DNA of 64,000 nt from Nesterenkonia lutea (lineage in GTDB: Bacteria > Actinomycetota > Actinomycetes > Actinomycetales > Micrococcaceae): contig NZ_JADBED010000001.1 in NCBI RefSeq assembly GCF_014873955.1, positions 682,001 to 746,000 on the forward strand. The letters run 5' to 3'. The translations under genes and the position numbers were made by a program. Of this stretch, positions 18,114 to 26,596 are shown piece by piece. The notes beneath the pieces were generated by a model that was not told where the DNA came from, did not search any database, and saw nothing but the letters and a program-made list of their open reading frames with translations. The stretch's first letter is position 1, and each line of letters starts with the position of its first letter.

Positions 18114-18168
18114 TGACATAAATAGTGACATACTGCTGCCCGCGGCGCCTCCGAAGATGGTGACATGA
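18114..18168. promoter_or_regulatory. Direct repeats TGACATA in the regulator/hydrolase gap (candidate operator)
   Basis: TGACATA occurs at 18114 and 18126 (12 bases apart, about one helical turn) and TGACATG at 18161 over the hydrolase start. A second set, TCACTGTTC, occurs at 18071 and 18089 at the regulator start. Such spaced repeats suit a dimeric WYL regulator. Confidence 0.45.
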
Positions 18169-18905
18169 CAACTATTGAGAGCACTCCGACCGTCATTCTC
18201 ATCGCCGGCCACTGGCTGGGCGCCTGGGCCTGGGATGAAGTCCTTGAACACCTGGACGCCGAGCGCGTCCGTGCCATCGCGATGACTCTGCCCGGTCTGG
18301 ACGGGAGCGATCCTGAGCGTGCGGCGAAGACTCTCGACGATCAGGCCGGGGCGGTCCTGGACGTCATCACCCGGGCCGGGATCTCTGAGGATCGGCCCGT
18401 GAGCATCGTCGCTCACAGCGGGGCGAACGCCCCCGTCAGCCTTGTCCTTGACCGGCACCCTGAGCTTGTCCGAAGAGTCGTGTGGGTCGACTCCGGCCCC
18501 GTGACGACGGGAAGCGCCTTCGCACCAGACCTCCCGGAGGAGGTGGAGGAGCTTCCCCTGCCGGCCTTCGACGTCCTCGCACAGCAGGCGAGCCTCGAAG
18601 GCCTGAGCGCAGCGGTCCTCGAGCGTTTTCGGGCCCGGTCCGTCCCTGAGCCCGGCCCCGTGCTGCGTCAGCCGGTCGAGCTCACGAACGAGGCCCGCCG
18701 CGAGGTCCCGACCACTCTGGTGTGCTGCTCGATTCCAAGCGCGCAGGTGCTGGAGCTCGCCCGAACAGGCCACCCCATGTTTGCCGAAGTCGCGAACCTC
18801 GAGCACCTTGAGGTGATCGACCTGCCGACGGGGCATTGGCCGATGTGGAGCCGTCCCCGCGACCTCGCCGAAGCCATACGATCAGCGGCTTCTCAGACCG
18901 ACTGA
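18165..18905 (+). CDS. Alpha/beta hydrolase
   Basis: 246 aa alpha/beta hydrolase. The strand VILIAGHWLGAWAWDEV contains the oxyanion-hole HW, IVAHSGANAP carries the nucleophile serine, and the catalytic His is in LPTGHWPMW near the end. It resembles the EstC / plant salicylate-methylesterase-like group, which cleave small esters or cyanohydrins; the true substrate is unknown. It is controlled most likely by the divergent WYL regulator. No downstream partner: xseB lies convergent 20 bases away. Confidence 0.8.
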   Translation: MTTIESTPTVILIAGHWLGAWAWDEVLEHLDAERVRAIAMTLPGLDGSDPERAAKTLDDQAGAVLDVITRAGISEDRPVSIVAHSGANAPVSLVLDRHPELVRRVVWVDSGPVTTGSAFAPDLPEEVEELPLPAFDVLAQQASLEGLSAAVLERFRARSVPEPGPVLRQPVELTNEARREVPTTLVCCSIPSAQVLELARTGHPMFAEVANLEHLEVIDLPTGHWPMWSRPRDLAEAIRSAASQTD

Positions 18906-18925
18906 TCTGCCTCTGCTGAGCACGC

Positions 18926-19201
18926 CTAGCTCTGTTCCGTCAGCTCGGCGCGGACCTCCTCGAGACGGGTCCTCGCGCCGTCCAGCCAGCGCTCACAGCG
19001 GTCGGCGAGGGCCTCTCCGCGCTGCCACAGCGCCAGTGACTCCTCCAGCGGGGCGCCGCCGGTCTCGAGCTTGGTCACCACGGAGACGAGCTCCTCCCGA
19101 GCACGTTCATAGCTCATGGTCTCGATGTCCTCGGTCCGGGCGGTGCTGAACTCGGTGGTCTCAGAGGTCGCGGCGGTGCCGGTGCTGGCATCTTCGGTCA
19201 T
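18926..19201 (-). CDS. xseB: Exodeoxyribonuclease VII small subunit
   Basis: 91 aa; the family core MSYERAREELVSVVTKLETGGAPLEE is typical of XseB, preceded here by about 28 extra residues rich in Thr, Ser and Glu. It binds the large subunit and is needed for single-strand DNA degradation. Start overlaps the xseA stop by ATGA, so the pair is translationally coupled. An internal ATG at the core (MSYERA) is an alternative start. Confidence 0.92.
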   Translation of the reverse strand: MTEDASTGTAATSETTEFSTARTEDIETMSYERAREELVSVVTKLETGGAPLEESLALWQRGEALADRCERWLDGARTRLEEVRAELTEQS

Positions 19202-20481
19202 AGTGCTGCCTTTCGGTTCTCGGCCTGAGCGGCTCTGCGGTCTTTGGGGTAGATCTCCTCGGCGCGGGCGGTCAGCTCTCCGGAGGCGACCATGATGCTC
19301 AACCGGTCGCCGCCGGACACGGTGCCGGCCTCGCGCAGCACCTCCCAGCCCGCTCCGCGCTCCGCCTGGACCACCGCATAGCCGCGGTCCAGTGTGGACT
19401 GCGGGGACAGTGAGCGCACCCGGGCGCGGGTCTGCGCGACCCAGTCCATGCCGCGCCGCACCGCCGTCTCCATGCCGAAGAGCGAGCGTCGCCGCAGGGC
19501 GATCAGCTCCTGGGCGCGTCCGGTGATCATGTCCTGAGGCTGGGCCAGCACGGGGCGAGTCCGGATCGCCTGCAGCCAGTCGCTCTCCCTCCGGATCAGA
19601 CGTTCTACGCCGCCCGACATGCGTTCCCGCGCGTGACTGAGGCTCTCCCGCTCCTGGGCCTCATCGACGACCAGCAGCTTGGCGGCCCCGGTCGGGGTGG
19701 AGGCGCGCATATCGGCGACCTCGTCGAGCAGCGGGCGGTCAGCCTCGTGTCCGATGGCCGAGACCACGGGGGTCCGAGCCGCGGCCACGGCGCGGATCAG
19801 CCGCTCATCGGAGAAGGGGAGCACGACCTCCTCCAGTGCGCCGCCGCCGCGGGCGATGACGATCACCTCCACCGATGGGTCCTCGTCGAGTTCGGCCAGC
19901 GCCGCGGCCACCTCCGACGGTGCCGTCGGTCCCTGCGTGGCCACCTCGCGAATCTCGAACTGCGCAGCGGCCCAGCGGGCATGGGTGTTGCGCAGGATGT
20001 CCTTCTTGGCATCGGAATTGCGACCGGTGATCAGCCCGATCCGCGCGGGGAGCACCGGCAGGGGCTTCTTCAGGTCGATGCGGAAGAGTCCCTCATCGGC
20101 GAGCCGCTGTTTGAGCTGTTCGATCCGGGCCAGCAGATCCCCGAGTCCGACCGGCTTCATCTGCTGGGCCACCAGGGAGAGTCGACCGGACTTCTCGTAG
20201 AGATTGGGCTTGACCAGAGCCACCACGCGTGAGCCCGGCGAGACCGTCCCATTGAGCCCGCCCGCCACCGTGCGCCAGGCGACGGTGGAGAAGGAGACCT
20301 CCTGTTCCAGATCCCGCAGGGTCATCCAGGCGTTGCCGTTGCGCAGGTTGAACTCCACCAGCTGGCCCTCCACCCAGGTGGGGGGCGCCATCTCGATATG
20401 CGCCTTGAGCTTGCTGGAATAGGTGCTCAGCGGCCAGGGCGTCTCGGCGGAGGTGTCCTGGGCCTGTGCCGGCTGGCTCAT
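19198..20481 (-). CDS. xseA: Exodeoxyribonuclease VII large subunit
   Basis: Catalytic subunit that cuts single-stranded DNA from both ends into short oligonucleotides. N-terminal OB-fold (WVEGQLVEFNLRNGNAWMTLRD), catalytic region GLITGRNSDAKKDI, VIVIARGGGALEE and SAIGHEADRPLLDEVADMRASTPT, then a helical arm and the C-terminal DRGYAVVQ. About 427 aa. The open frame extends to 20595; the ATG at 20481 is chosen because AGGAG sits seven bases upstream and the family start (PWPLSTYSSKL) follows. Divergent from the membrane-protein gene at 20594. Confidence 0.94.
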   Translation of the reverse strand: MSQPAQAQDTSAETPWPLSTYSSKLKAHIEMAPPTWVEGQLVEFNLRNGNAWMTLRDLEQEVSFSTVAWRTVAGGLNGTVSPGSRVVALVKPNLYEKSGRLSLVAQQMKPVGLGDLLARIEQLKQRLADEGLFRIDLKKPLPVLPARIGLITGRNSDAKKDILRNTHARWAAAQFEIREVATQGPTAPSEVAAALAELDEDPSVEVIVIARGGGALEEVVLPFSDERLIRAVAAARTPVVSAIGHEADRPLLDEVADMRASTPTGAAKLLVVDEAQERESLSHARERMSGGVERLIRRESDWLQAIRTRPVLAQPQDMITGRAQELIALRRRSLFGMETAVRRGMDWVAQTRARVRSLSPQSTLDRGYAVVQAERGAGWEVLREAGTVSGGDRLSIMVASGELTARAEEIYPKDRRAAQAENRKAAL

Positions 20482-20536
20482 GCGCTGCTCCTGCTCATCG
20501 AAGAATCGTCCCCTCGACGGTGACTCCGGGAAGGTT

Positions 20537-20554
20537 CTGTAGGGTGCTCTACAG
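20537..20554. promoter_or_regulatory. Inverted repeat with two candidate -10 boxes between xseA and the 20594 gene
   Basis: CTGTAG-GGTGCT-CTACAG. The right-facing TAGGGT (20540-20545) and left-facing TAGAGC (20546-20551) sit back to back within it. It may be one operator serving both genes, or just two adjacent -10 elements. Confidence 0.35.
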
Positions 20555-20593
20555 CCTATGCCACCGCTGCGACACGTCTGAAGGAGCCACCCC

Positions 20594-21532
20594 ATGCGTC
20601 AGGTCCTCAGCGTGACCTCGCTGCTGCTCGCCGCCCTGCTGGCGGCGTCCTCCCTGGCCGGGTTCCAGATCAACCAGCTCCTGCGCGAAGAAGAGCCCAT
20701 CCGCCAGATCGCCGGAGACCTGCCGGAGCAGGACGCCTTCAGCCGGATCGTCTCGGCCGAGCTGCTCAATCGGATGGACTCCGAGCTGCCGAGTGCGGTC
20801 TCGAGCCTGCTCGGAGACCGCGCAGACTCCACCGTGGATTCGATCGTGGCATCGATGCTGGAGAACGAACGCACTGCGGCGGCATGGGACGAGACGCTGC
20901 AGGAGACCCGTGGGGATTACACCGCGCAGCTCGAAGGGGTCTTCGCGGAGGGGACCACGGGCCGGGCCAGCGATCTGGATCTCGCCGTGGACCTGGGCCC
21001 CATGACCGAGGCGATGACCGGGCCGCTGCGCGAGGGTCTCGACTCCGCACTGGGCTGGCTGCCCTTCCTGGACACCTCGAGCTTCGAGTTTCTCGCGCCG
21101 GAGGTGGTCGTGGATGTCGAAGCCACGCTGGAGGAAGGAGCAGACCCCTATACCTGGGCTCTGCTGGCTGCAGTGAGCGAGCACTGGCTGGTGCTCGCGG
21201 CGCTGTCGGGATTCCTCGTGGTGGTGGGGCTGCTGCTGGGCCCGGGCCGAAGCCGCTGGCTGGCATTGACGCTCGGCGGTCTGCTCGCCCTGGGCCTCGG
21301 CCTGTGGATCGCGCTGACGGTGGCCTCTCCGGAGTTCGGAGCCATGCCCGATGAGTCCTCCCAGTCGCTGGTGGATCACGTGCAGCAGCGGTTCACCGAG
21401 TGGGCGCAGCCGGCCTGGTGGGTGTTCAGCGGAGCGGCGGGCGCCGCCGTGGTCCTGGGCCTGCTCGGCAGTGTCGCCGCGCACAGTCCACAGCAGCCTC
21501 GCAGGTCGGGTGCCCGGCGCGAGTCTGTGTGA
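20594..21532 (+). CDS. Hypothetical membrane protein
   Basis: 312 aa, family not recognised. It has an N-terminal hydrophobic signal or anchor (VLSVTSLLLAALLAASSLAG), then an acidic extracytoplasmic region of about 160 residues containing QINQLLREEEPIRQIAG, then three membrane helices (LVLAALSGFLVVVGLLL, LALTLGGLLALGLGLWIAL, FSGAAGAAVVLGLLGSV) and a short basic tail. The start is well supported by GAAGGAG seven bases upstream. It sits between xseA and ispH, but nothing in it suggests DNA repair or isoprenoid work. Confidence 0.75.
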   Translation: MRQVLSVTSLLLAALLAASSLAGFQINQLLREEEPIRQIAGDLPEQDAFSRIVSAELLNRMDSELPSAVSSLLGDRADSTVDSIVASMLENERTAAAWDETLQETRGDYTAQLEGVFAEGTTGRASDLDLAVDLGPMTEAMTGPLREGLDSALGWLPFLDTSSFEFLAPEVVVDVEATLEEGADPYTWALLAAVSEHWLVLAALSGFLVVVGLLLGPGRSRWLALTLGGLLALGLGLWIALTVASPEFGAMPDESSQSLVDHVQQRFTEWAQPAWWVFSGAAGAAVVLGLLGSVAAHSPQQPRRSGARRESV

Positions 21533-21575
21533 CGTGCCGCCGGTCCGCAGTGTGACCGGGCGAGGCGCCCGCCGG

Positions 21576-21587
21576 TAGACTTGGGGC
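21576..21587 (+). promoter_or_regulatory. Leaderless -10 promoter of ispH
   Basis: TAGACT followed by six bases and the ATG at 21588. Confidence 0.6.
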
Positions 21588-22712
21588 ATGACTTCCACCG
21601 CCACCGCCCCCAGCGCTCCGGCCCGGCGACAGCACATCGCGGTCCCCATGCCGATGGTGCCCCGCAGGCGCCGCAGCCCCGAGGAAGTGGCCGCGGCATC
21701 AACCTTCGAGGGTCCCCGCAAAGTTCTGCTGGCGGCCCCGCGCGGCTACTGCGCCGGGGTGGACCGCGCCGTCGTCGCGGTGGAGAAGGCGCTGGAGACC
21801 TATGGCGCGCCGGTCTACGTGCGCAAAGAGATCGTGCACAACCGGCACGTGGTGGAGACCCTGCAGGAGAAGGGCGTCATCTTCGTGGAGGAGGCCGATC
21901 AGGTGCCCGAGGGCGCGCTGGTGGTCTTCTCGGCGCACGGCGTCTCCCCGGCCGTGAAGCAGATGGCAGATGACCGGAATCTGCAGACCATCGACGCGAC
22001 CTGCCCGCTGGTCACCAAGGTCCACCGCGAGGCCGTGCGTTTCGCGCGGGACGACTTCGAGATCCTGCTGATCGGCCACGAAGGCCACGAGGAGGTCGAG
22101 GGCACCTACGGCGAGGCTCCGGACAACACCACGATCGTCAACGGCCCCTGGGAGGTCGATGATCTGCAGGTGCGCAACCCGGATCAGCTCATCTGGCTCT
22201 CGCAGACCACGCTGTCGGTGGACGAGACCATGGAGACCGTGCAGAAGCTGCGCGAGCGCTTCCCCAAGCTGCAGGACCCGCCCTCGGATGACATCTGCTA
22301 CGCCACGTCCAACCGGCAGGCCGCGATCAAGAAGGTCGCGCCGAACTCTGACCTGGTCATCGTGGTGGGCTCCGAGAACTCCTCGAACTCCGTGCGGCTC
22401 AAAGAGGTCGCCAAGGAATACGGCGCTGCCCGCGCTGAGCGCGTGGACTACGCCAACCAGGTGGACGAGGCCTGGTTCCAGGACGCCGCGACCATCGGCG
22501 TGACCTCCGGTGCCTCGGTGCCCGAGGTCCTGGTCGACGACGTGCTGCGGCTGCTCGCCGAATACGGCTACGGCGAGGTCGAAGAGATCGTCACCGCAGA
22601 AGAGGACATCGTGTTCTCGCTGCCCAAGGAGATCCGCAAGGCACTCACGCAGGCCGGCCACGAAGATGTCGGCCGCGGAGGCCGCAGGCACAACGCCTGC
22701 TCCACCTCCTGA
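21588..22712 (+). CDS. ispH: 4-hydroxy-3-methylbut-2-enyl diphosphate reductase
   Basis: Last enzyme of the MEP isoprenoid pathway, reducing HMBPP to IPP and DMAPP with a 4Fe-4S cluster. The three cluster cysteines are C55 (GYCAGVD), C139 (DATCPLVTK) and C237 (DICYATSN). Substrate-binding motifs [22 protein letters not shown] and [13 protein letters not shown] are all present. 374 aa; the first 40 residues are a basic extension usual in actinobacteria. The leaderless promoter supports this start. Transcribed alone, with tandem repeats and a small hairpin behind it. Confidence 0.96.
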   Translation: MTSTATAPSAPARRQHIAVPMPMVPRRRRSPEEVAAASTFEGPRKVLLAAPRGYCAGVDRAVVAVEKALETYGAPVYVRKEIVHNRHVVETLQEKGVIFVEEADQVPEGALVVFSAHGVSPAVKQMADDRNLQTIDATCPLVTKVHREAVRFARDDFEILLIGHEGHEEVEGTYGEAPDNTTIVNGPWEVDDLQVRNPDQLIWLSQTTLSVDETMETVQKLRERFPKLQDPPSDDICYATSNRQAAIKKVAPNSDLVIVVGSENSSNSVRLKEVAKEYGAARAERVDYANQVDEAWFQDAATIGVTSGASVPEVLVDDVLRLLAEYGYGEVEEIVTAEEDIVFSLPKEIRKALTQAGHEDVGRGGRRHNACSTS

Positions 22713-22714
22713 GT

Positions 22715-22760
22715 CCAGGCTCACCAGCACGGGCTCACCAGCCCAGGCTCACCAGCACGG
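22715..22760. repeat. Short direct repeats after ispH
   Basis: An 18-base sequence containing GGCTCACCAGCACGG occurs at 22715-22732 and again at 22743-22760, with a third partial unit (GCTCACCAGC) between them. It lies in the noncoding gap after ispH. Confidence 0.7.
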
Positions 22761-22772
22761 TTCCGCCCGTGC
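22755..22772 (+). terminator. Small hairpin after ispH
   Basis: GCACGG-TTCCGC-CCGTGC, a six-pair GC-rich stem without a T tract. Weak candidate terminator for ispH. Confidence 0.35.
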
Positions 22773-22805
22773 GGCGGTCGGCAGCGAGCATGACCTGGGC
22801 TGGAA

Positions 22806-22817
22806 TACGATGAGCTC
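22806..22817 (+). promoter_or_regulatory. Leaderless -10 promoter of the TSUP transporter gene
   Basis: TACGAT, then GAGCTC and the ATG at 22818. Confidence 0.5.
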
Positions 22818-23582
22818 ATGACGGTGCTGGGCATGACGGCGGTGATCGCCGCGGCGGTGCTCCTCGGCACGATCCTGCAGCGAGTCTCCGGCACCGGCGT
22901 CGGCCTGGTGGTCGCCCCCGTGCTCTCGATCCTCCTCGGGCCCGCCTTCGGTGTGCTGGTCACGAACATGACCACCTTCGTCTCCGGCTGCCTGATCATG
23001 ATCGCCGTCTGGTCCCAGGTCAGCTGGCGCCATTACTGGCTGATCATGCCGGCCTCGGTGCTCGGGGCCATCCCCGGGGCCTGGGTGGTCGGACAGCTCA
23101 GCGCGGGCTGGCTGTCCATCATCGTGGGAGCCATCGTCGTCTTCGCGCTGCTGGTCACGGTGGCCCTTCCCCGGCTGCCGCATCTCACCGGTCGCGGAGC
23201 CGGAATCCTCGCCGGGATGCTGGGAGGCTTCTTCAACACCGCCTCCGGCGTGGCCGCCCCCGTCATGGTCATCTACTCGCGGCTCTCCCGCTGGGACCAG
23301 CGCAGCTTCGCCGCCACGCTGCAGCCCATCTTCATGACCATGGGCGCGGTCTCGGTGATCACCAAGCTGCTGATGGGCTCCGTGGACGTCAACGGTCAGG
23401 CGGGTCCGCCGCTGAGCTGGCTGTTTCCGATCATCGTGGCGACCGTCATCCTGGGGATCCTTCTGGGCACGCAGCTGGCGAAGCGCGTCTCCGTCGCGGC
23501 GACGCGCACGCTTGCCATGGCACTTGCCGGGCTCGGCGGCACCGGCGCCATCATCCGCGGTGCACTGGAGGTGCTGGGGTGA
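22818..23582 (+). CDS. TSUP family transporter (TauE/SafE)
   Basis: 254 aa membrane protein with seven to eight helices in two related halves. The first half shows GTGVGLVVAPVLSILLGP and the second GFFNTASGVAAPVMVIYS, the paired signature of TauE/SafE exporters of sulfite or organic sulfonates. Substrate is not fixed by sequence. Its stop overlaps the MFS gene start (GTGA), so both transporters are made from one leaderless transcript. Confidence 0.85.
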   Translation: MTVLGMTAVIAAAVLLGTILQRVSGTGVGLVVAPVLSILLGPAFGVLVTNMTTFVSGCLIMIAVWSQVSWRHYWLIMPASVLGAIPGAWVVGQLSAGWLSIIVGAIVVFALLVTVALPRLPHLTGRGAGILAGMLGGFFNTASGVAAPVMVIYSRLSRWDQRSFAATLQPIFMTMGAVSVITKLLMGSVDVNGQAGPPLSWLFPIIVATVILGILLGTQLAKRVSVAATRTLAMALAGLGGTGAIIRGALEVLG

Positions 23583-24766
23583 CCGAGCGCAGCGCACACA
23601 GCAGGCGCCTGCTGATCGCGCTGTTCTTCATCGGTGTGGCCACCTTCGCCCAGCTCTACTCCCCACAGGGACTGCTTCCGCTCATCGCCTCGGAGCAGGA
23701 GATCTCGGCCGACCGTGCCGCGCTGATGATCTCCGCCGCCACGTTGGGGCTGGCGCTGGGGGTGATCCCCTGGTCCTTCATCGGAGACGCCCACGGCCGG
23801 AAGCCGGCCATGGTCTGGGCCATCAGCCTGGCCTGCGTCTTCGGCGGGCTCGCGGTGCTCATGCCCGGACTCTCCACCGAACTGGGCTTCGAGCTGGGCC
23901 TGGTCATGCGCTTCATCGAAGGGTTCATGCTCGGCGGAGTGCCGGCGCTCGCAGTGGCCTACCTCAATGAGGAGGTCAGCCCGAAGATCGCCGTGGCCGC
24001 CGCGGGCACCTATATCTCAGGGACCTCCCTGGGCGGGCTGACCGGGCGCATCGTGGCCGCTCCGGTGGGGGAGCAGCTCGGCTGGAAGACCGGGATGCTC
24101 ACCGTGACGGTCATCGCGGTGGTCTGCGTGCTGATCTTCCTGCGCCTGGCGCCCACGGCGCAGAACTTCACGCCGGGCCGTTCCCGGCCGGGCGAGGCGC
24201 TCCGCTCGCTGACCGGCAATCTGCGTTCACCGATGCTGTGGACCCTGTACCTGCAGGGATTCCTGACCATGGGCGGATTCGTGGCGATGTACAACTTCCT
24301 GGGGTTCCATCTGGCGGGCCCGCCCTTCTCCGTCCCGCTGTGGATCGCCTCCTTCGTCTTCCTCGCCTATCTGGCAGGCACCTGGTCCTCCCCGCGGGCG
24401 GGCCGGCTGGCGGCGCGCCACTCGCGCAAGCCGGTGCTGCTCGCCGGAAACCTGGTCATGATGCTCGGCGTGGGTCTCACGCTCATCCCGCATCTGGCCG
24501 CCATCGTCCTGGGCACCGTGGTTCTCACCGCCGGGTTCTTCGCCGCCCATGCGGTGGCCTCGGGATGGGTCGGTGCCGCCGCCACGGCCGGCCGGGCCCA
24601 GTCGGCATCGCTGTACAACCTGGGCTACTACGGCGGATCCTCGCTCTTCGGCTACCTCGGGGGAACCGCGCTGCATCTCGCGGGCTGGCCGGGAACTGTG
24701 CTGATGGTCCTCGGCCTCGCGGGGGCCGCGACCCTGCTGTCCGCCGTCGTCCTTCCCCGGGACTAG
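23579..24766 (+). CDS. MFS transporter
   Basis: 395 aa, 12 predicted helices. The intracellular loop between helices 2 and 3 reads GDAHGRKPAM (MFS signature G-x-x-x-x-G-R-K) and the matching loop in the second half is ARHSRKPVLL. It resembles YnfM/AraJ-like drug and arabinose efflux carriers (ATFAQLYSPQGLLPLIA near the start). Export of a small hydrophobic compound is the likely role. Coupled by GTGA to the TSUP gene. Followed by a 171-base gap carrying the promoter of the DASS symporter. Confidence 0.85.
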   Translation: MTERSAHSRRLLIALFFIGVATFAQLYSPQGLLPLIASEQEISADRAALMISAATLGLALGVIPWSFIGDAHGRKPAMVWAISLACVFGGLAVLMPGLSTELGFELGLVMRFIEGFMLGGVPALAVAYLNEEVSPKIAVAAAGTYISGTSLGGLTGRIVAAPVGEQLGWKTGMLTVTVIAVVCVLIFLRLAPTAQNFTPGRSRPGEALRSLTGNLRSPMLWTLYLQGFLTMGGFVAMYNFLGFHLAGPPFSVPLWIASFVFLAYLAGTWSSPRAGRLAARHSRKPVLLAGNLVMMLGVGLTLIPHLAAIVLGTVVLTAGFFAAHAVASGWVGAAATAGRAQSASLYNLGYYGGSSLFGYLGGTALHLAGWPGTVLMVLGLAGAATLLSAVVLPRD

Positions 24767-24849
24767 TTGTACTCAGCCACGACGTCGTTGAATGCAACTG
24801 GCCTCGCGGACGATGGATGAGCTGGCCCAACGTAATGGGCGCTGATCAG

Positions 24850-24879
24850 GTGACAAGGACCTGACGGCCCGCGTAGAAT
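24850..24879 (+). promoter_or_regulatory. Promoter of the DASS symporter gene
   Basis: -35 GTGACA (24850-24855), 18-base spacer, -10 TAGAAT (24874-24879), giving a leader of roughly 50 bases with CAGGAG before the ATG at 24938. This is one of the clearest two-element promoters in the window. Confidence 0.55.
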
Positions 24880-24937
24880 CTGTGGGCCCTGTCACGAGAT
24901 AGCGCACACCTGTCCACGACCAGCAGGAGTTCCGGCA

Positions 24938-26596
24938 ATGACGCCTCCGCGTTCCCGTGTTTCGGGCGACCATCTGAAGAAGTATGACCCCCGCGAGCAG
25001 TCCAAGGCTGAGGGTGAAGAGCTCTCTGTGGGCGCTCGCGCTGAAGGGCTTGAGCGGCCCGCGCTGATGCGCCGCCTCATCGGCCTCTTCGGAGGGGTGA
25101 TCCTCGCGCTGCTGGTGTATCTGGTGATGCCCGGCGACCTCGAGGTCTGGCCCCGGCTGACCGCCGCCACCGCCGTGCTGATGGGCGTGTGGTGGATGAC
25201 CGAAGCGATTCCGATCCCGGCCACTGCGCTGCTGCCGCTGATCATCTTCCCGCTGCTGGTCCCTGCAGGAGACTTCGGTGCCGGCGAGGAGGCCGTGGGT
25301 GGCGTCTCGGTCGACGACGTCGGTGCCAGCTACGGCAACAACATCATCTTCCTGTTCATGGGCGGCTTCATGCTCGCCCTGGCCATGCAGCGATGGAATC
25401 TGCACCGCAGGATCGCCCTGCTGACCCTGCGAGCCATGGGCTCGAAGCCGGTGAACCTGATCGCTGGATTCATGATCGCCACCGGCTTCCTCTCCATGTG
25501 GGTCTCCAACACAGCCACTGCCGTGATGATGCTGCCCATCGGTGTCTCGGTGCTGATGCTGGTGGACAAGATCGTCAAGGGTGAGGACCCGGAGACCGCC
25601 AAGGAGGCTGGCGAGGAGGAGACGAACACCGCGCTGAAGTCCAACTTCGGGACGGCACTGATGCTCGGCATCGCCTACGCCGCCTCGGTCGGCTCGCTGG
25701 GGACCATCATCGGCACCCCGCCGAATGCGCTGCTGGTCGGACATATGGCCGAGAACCACGACGTCACGATCGGCTTCGGACAATGGATGCTGGTCGGCGT
25801 CCCGATCTCGCTCGTCATGCTCGTGATCACCTGGGTGCTGCTGACCCGAGTGCTGTTCAAGCCCGAGATCGATGACATTCCCGGCGGCGGCGATCTGATC
25901 CGCGACGAGCTGCGCAAGCTGGGCCCGATGTCCGCCGGTGAGCTGCGCGTGCTCATCATCTTCGTCCTCGCGGCGCTGTCCTGGGTGTTCATCCCACTGA
26001 TCTCCACCAACCTGTTGGACATGGAGGACCCCTTCATCTCTGACGCGGGCATCGCCATGGTCGTGGGACTGCTGCTGTTCCTGCTCCCCGGCGGTGCCGC
26101 CAAGGGTGTTCGCCTGCTCGACTGGGAGTATGCCGCGAAGCTGCCCTGGGGCGTGCTGCTGCTCTTCGGCGGCGGTCTGGCTCTCTCCGGTCAGTTCGGC
26201 GATTCCGGGCTGTCCACCTGGCTCGGCGAACAGGTGGAGGGCCTCTCCGGGATCCCGGTCTGGGTGCTGGTCCTCGTCGCAGCGGTCGGCATCCTGGTGC
26301 TGACCGAGATGACCTCCAACACGGCGACGGCGGCGACCTTCCTGCCCGTGGCCTCCGGAGTGGCGATGGGCACCGGGGTGGACCCGCTGATCCTGGCCGC
26401 GCCGGTGGCGCTGGCCGCGACCTGCGCCTTCATGCTGCCGGTGGCGACCCCGCCGAACGCGATCGCCTACGGTTCGGGCTACGTCACGATCGGGCAGATG
26501 ATCAAGGGCGGCATCTGGCTGAACGTGGCCGGAGTCATCTGCATCACCATCGTGACCATGACGATCCTGCTCTGGGTCTTCGGGCTCAGCATCTAG
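24938..26596 (+). CDS. DASS (SLC13) family sodium:dicarboxylate/anion symporter
   Basis: 552 aa with about 11 helices after a 45-residue charged N-terminus. The two SNT motifs that bind sodium and substrate in this family are both present: WVSNTATAVMMLP in the first half and EMTSNTATAATFLP in the second. TPPNA occurs twice (GTPPNALLVG and ATPPNAIAYG). Likely uptake of succinate, malate or a similar anion. Start supported by CAGGAG nine bases before the ATG. Its stop overlaps the convergent rmuC stop. Confidence 0.9.
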   Translation: MTPPRSRVSGDHLKKYDPREQSKAEGEELSVGARAEGLERPALMRRLIGLFGGVILALLVYLVMPGDLEVWPRLTAATAVLMGVWWMTEAIPIPATALLPLIIFPLLVPAGDFGAGEEAVGGVSVDDVGASYGNNIIFLFMGGFMLALAMQRWNLHRRIALLTLRAMGSKPVNLIAGFMIATGFLSMWVSNTATAVMMLPIGVSVLMLVDKIVKGEDPETAKEAGEEETNTALKSNFGTALMLGIAYAASVGSLGTIIGTPPNALLVGHMAENHDVTIGFGQWMLVGVPISLVMLVITWVLLTRVLFKPEIDDIPGGGDLIRDELRKLGPMSAGELRVLIIFVLAALSWVFIPLISTNLLDMEDPFISDAGIAMVVGLLLFLLPGGAAKGVRLLDWEYAAKLPWGVLLLFGGGLALSGQFGDSGLSTWLGEQVEGLSGIPVWVLVLVAAVGILVLTEMTSNTATAATFLPVASGVAMGTGVDPLILAAPVALAATCAFMLPVATPPNAIAYGSGYVTIGQMIKGGIWLNVAGVICITIVTMTILLWVFGLSI

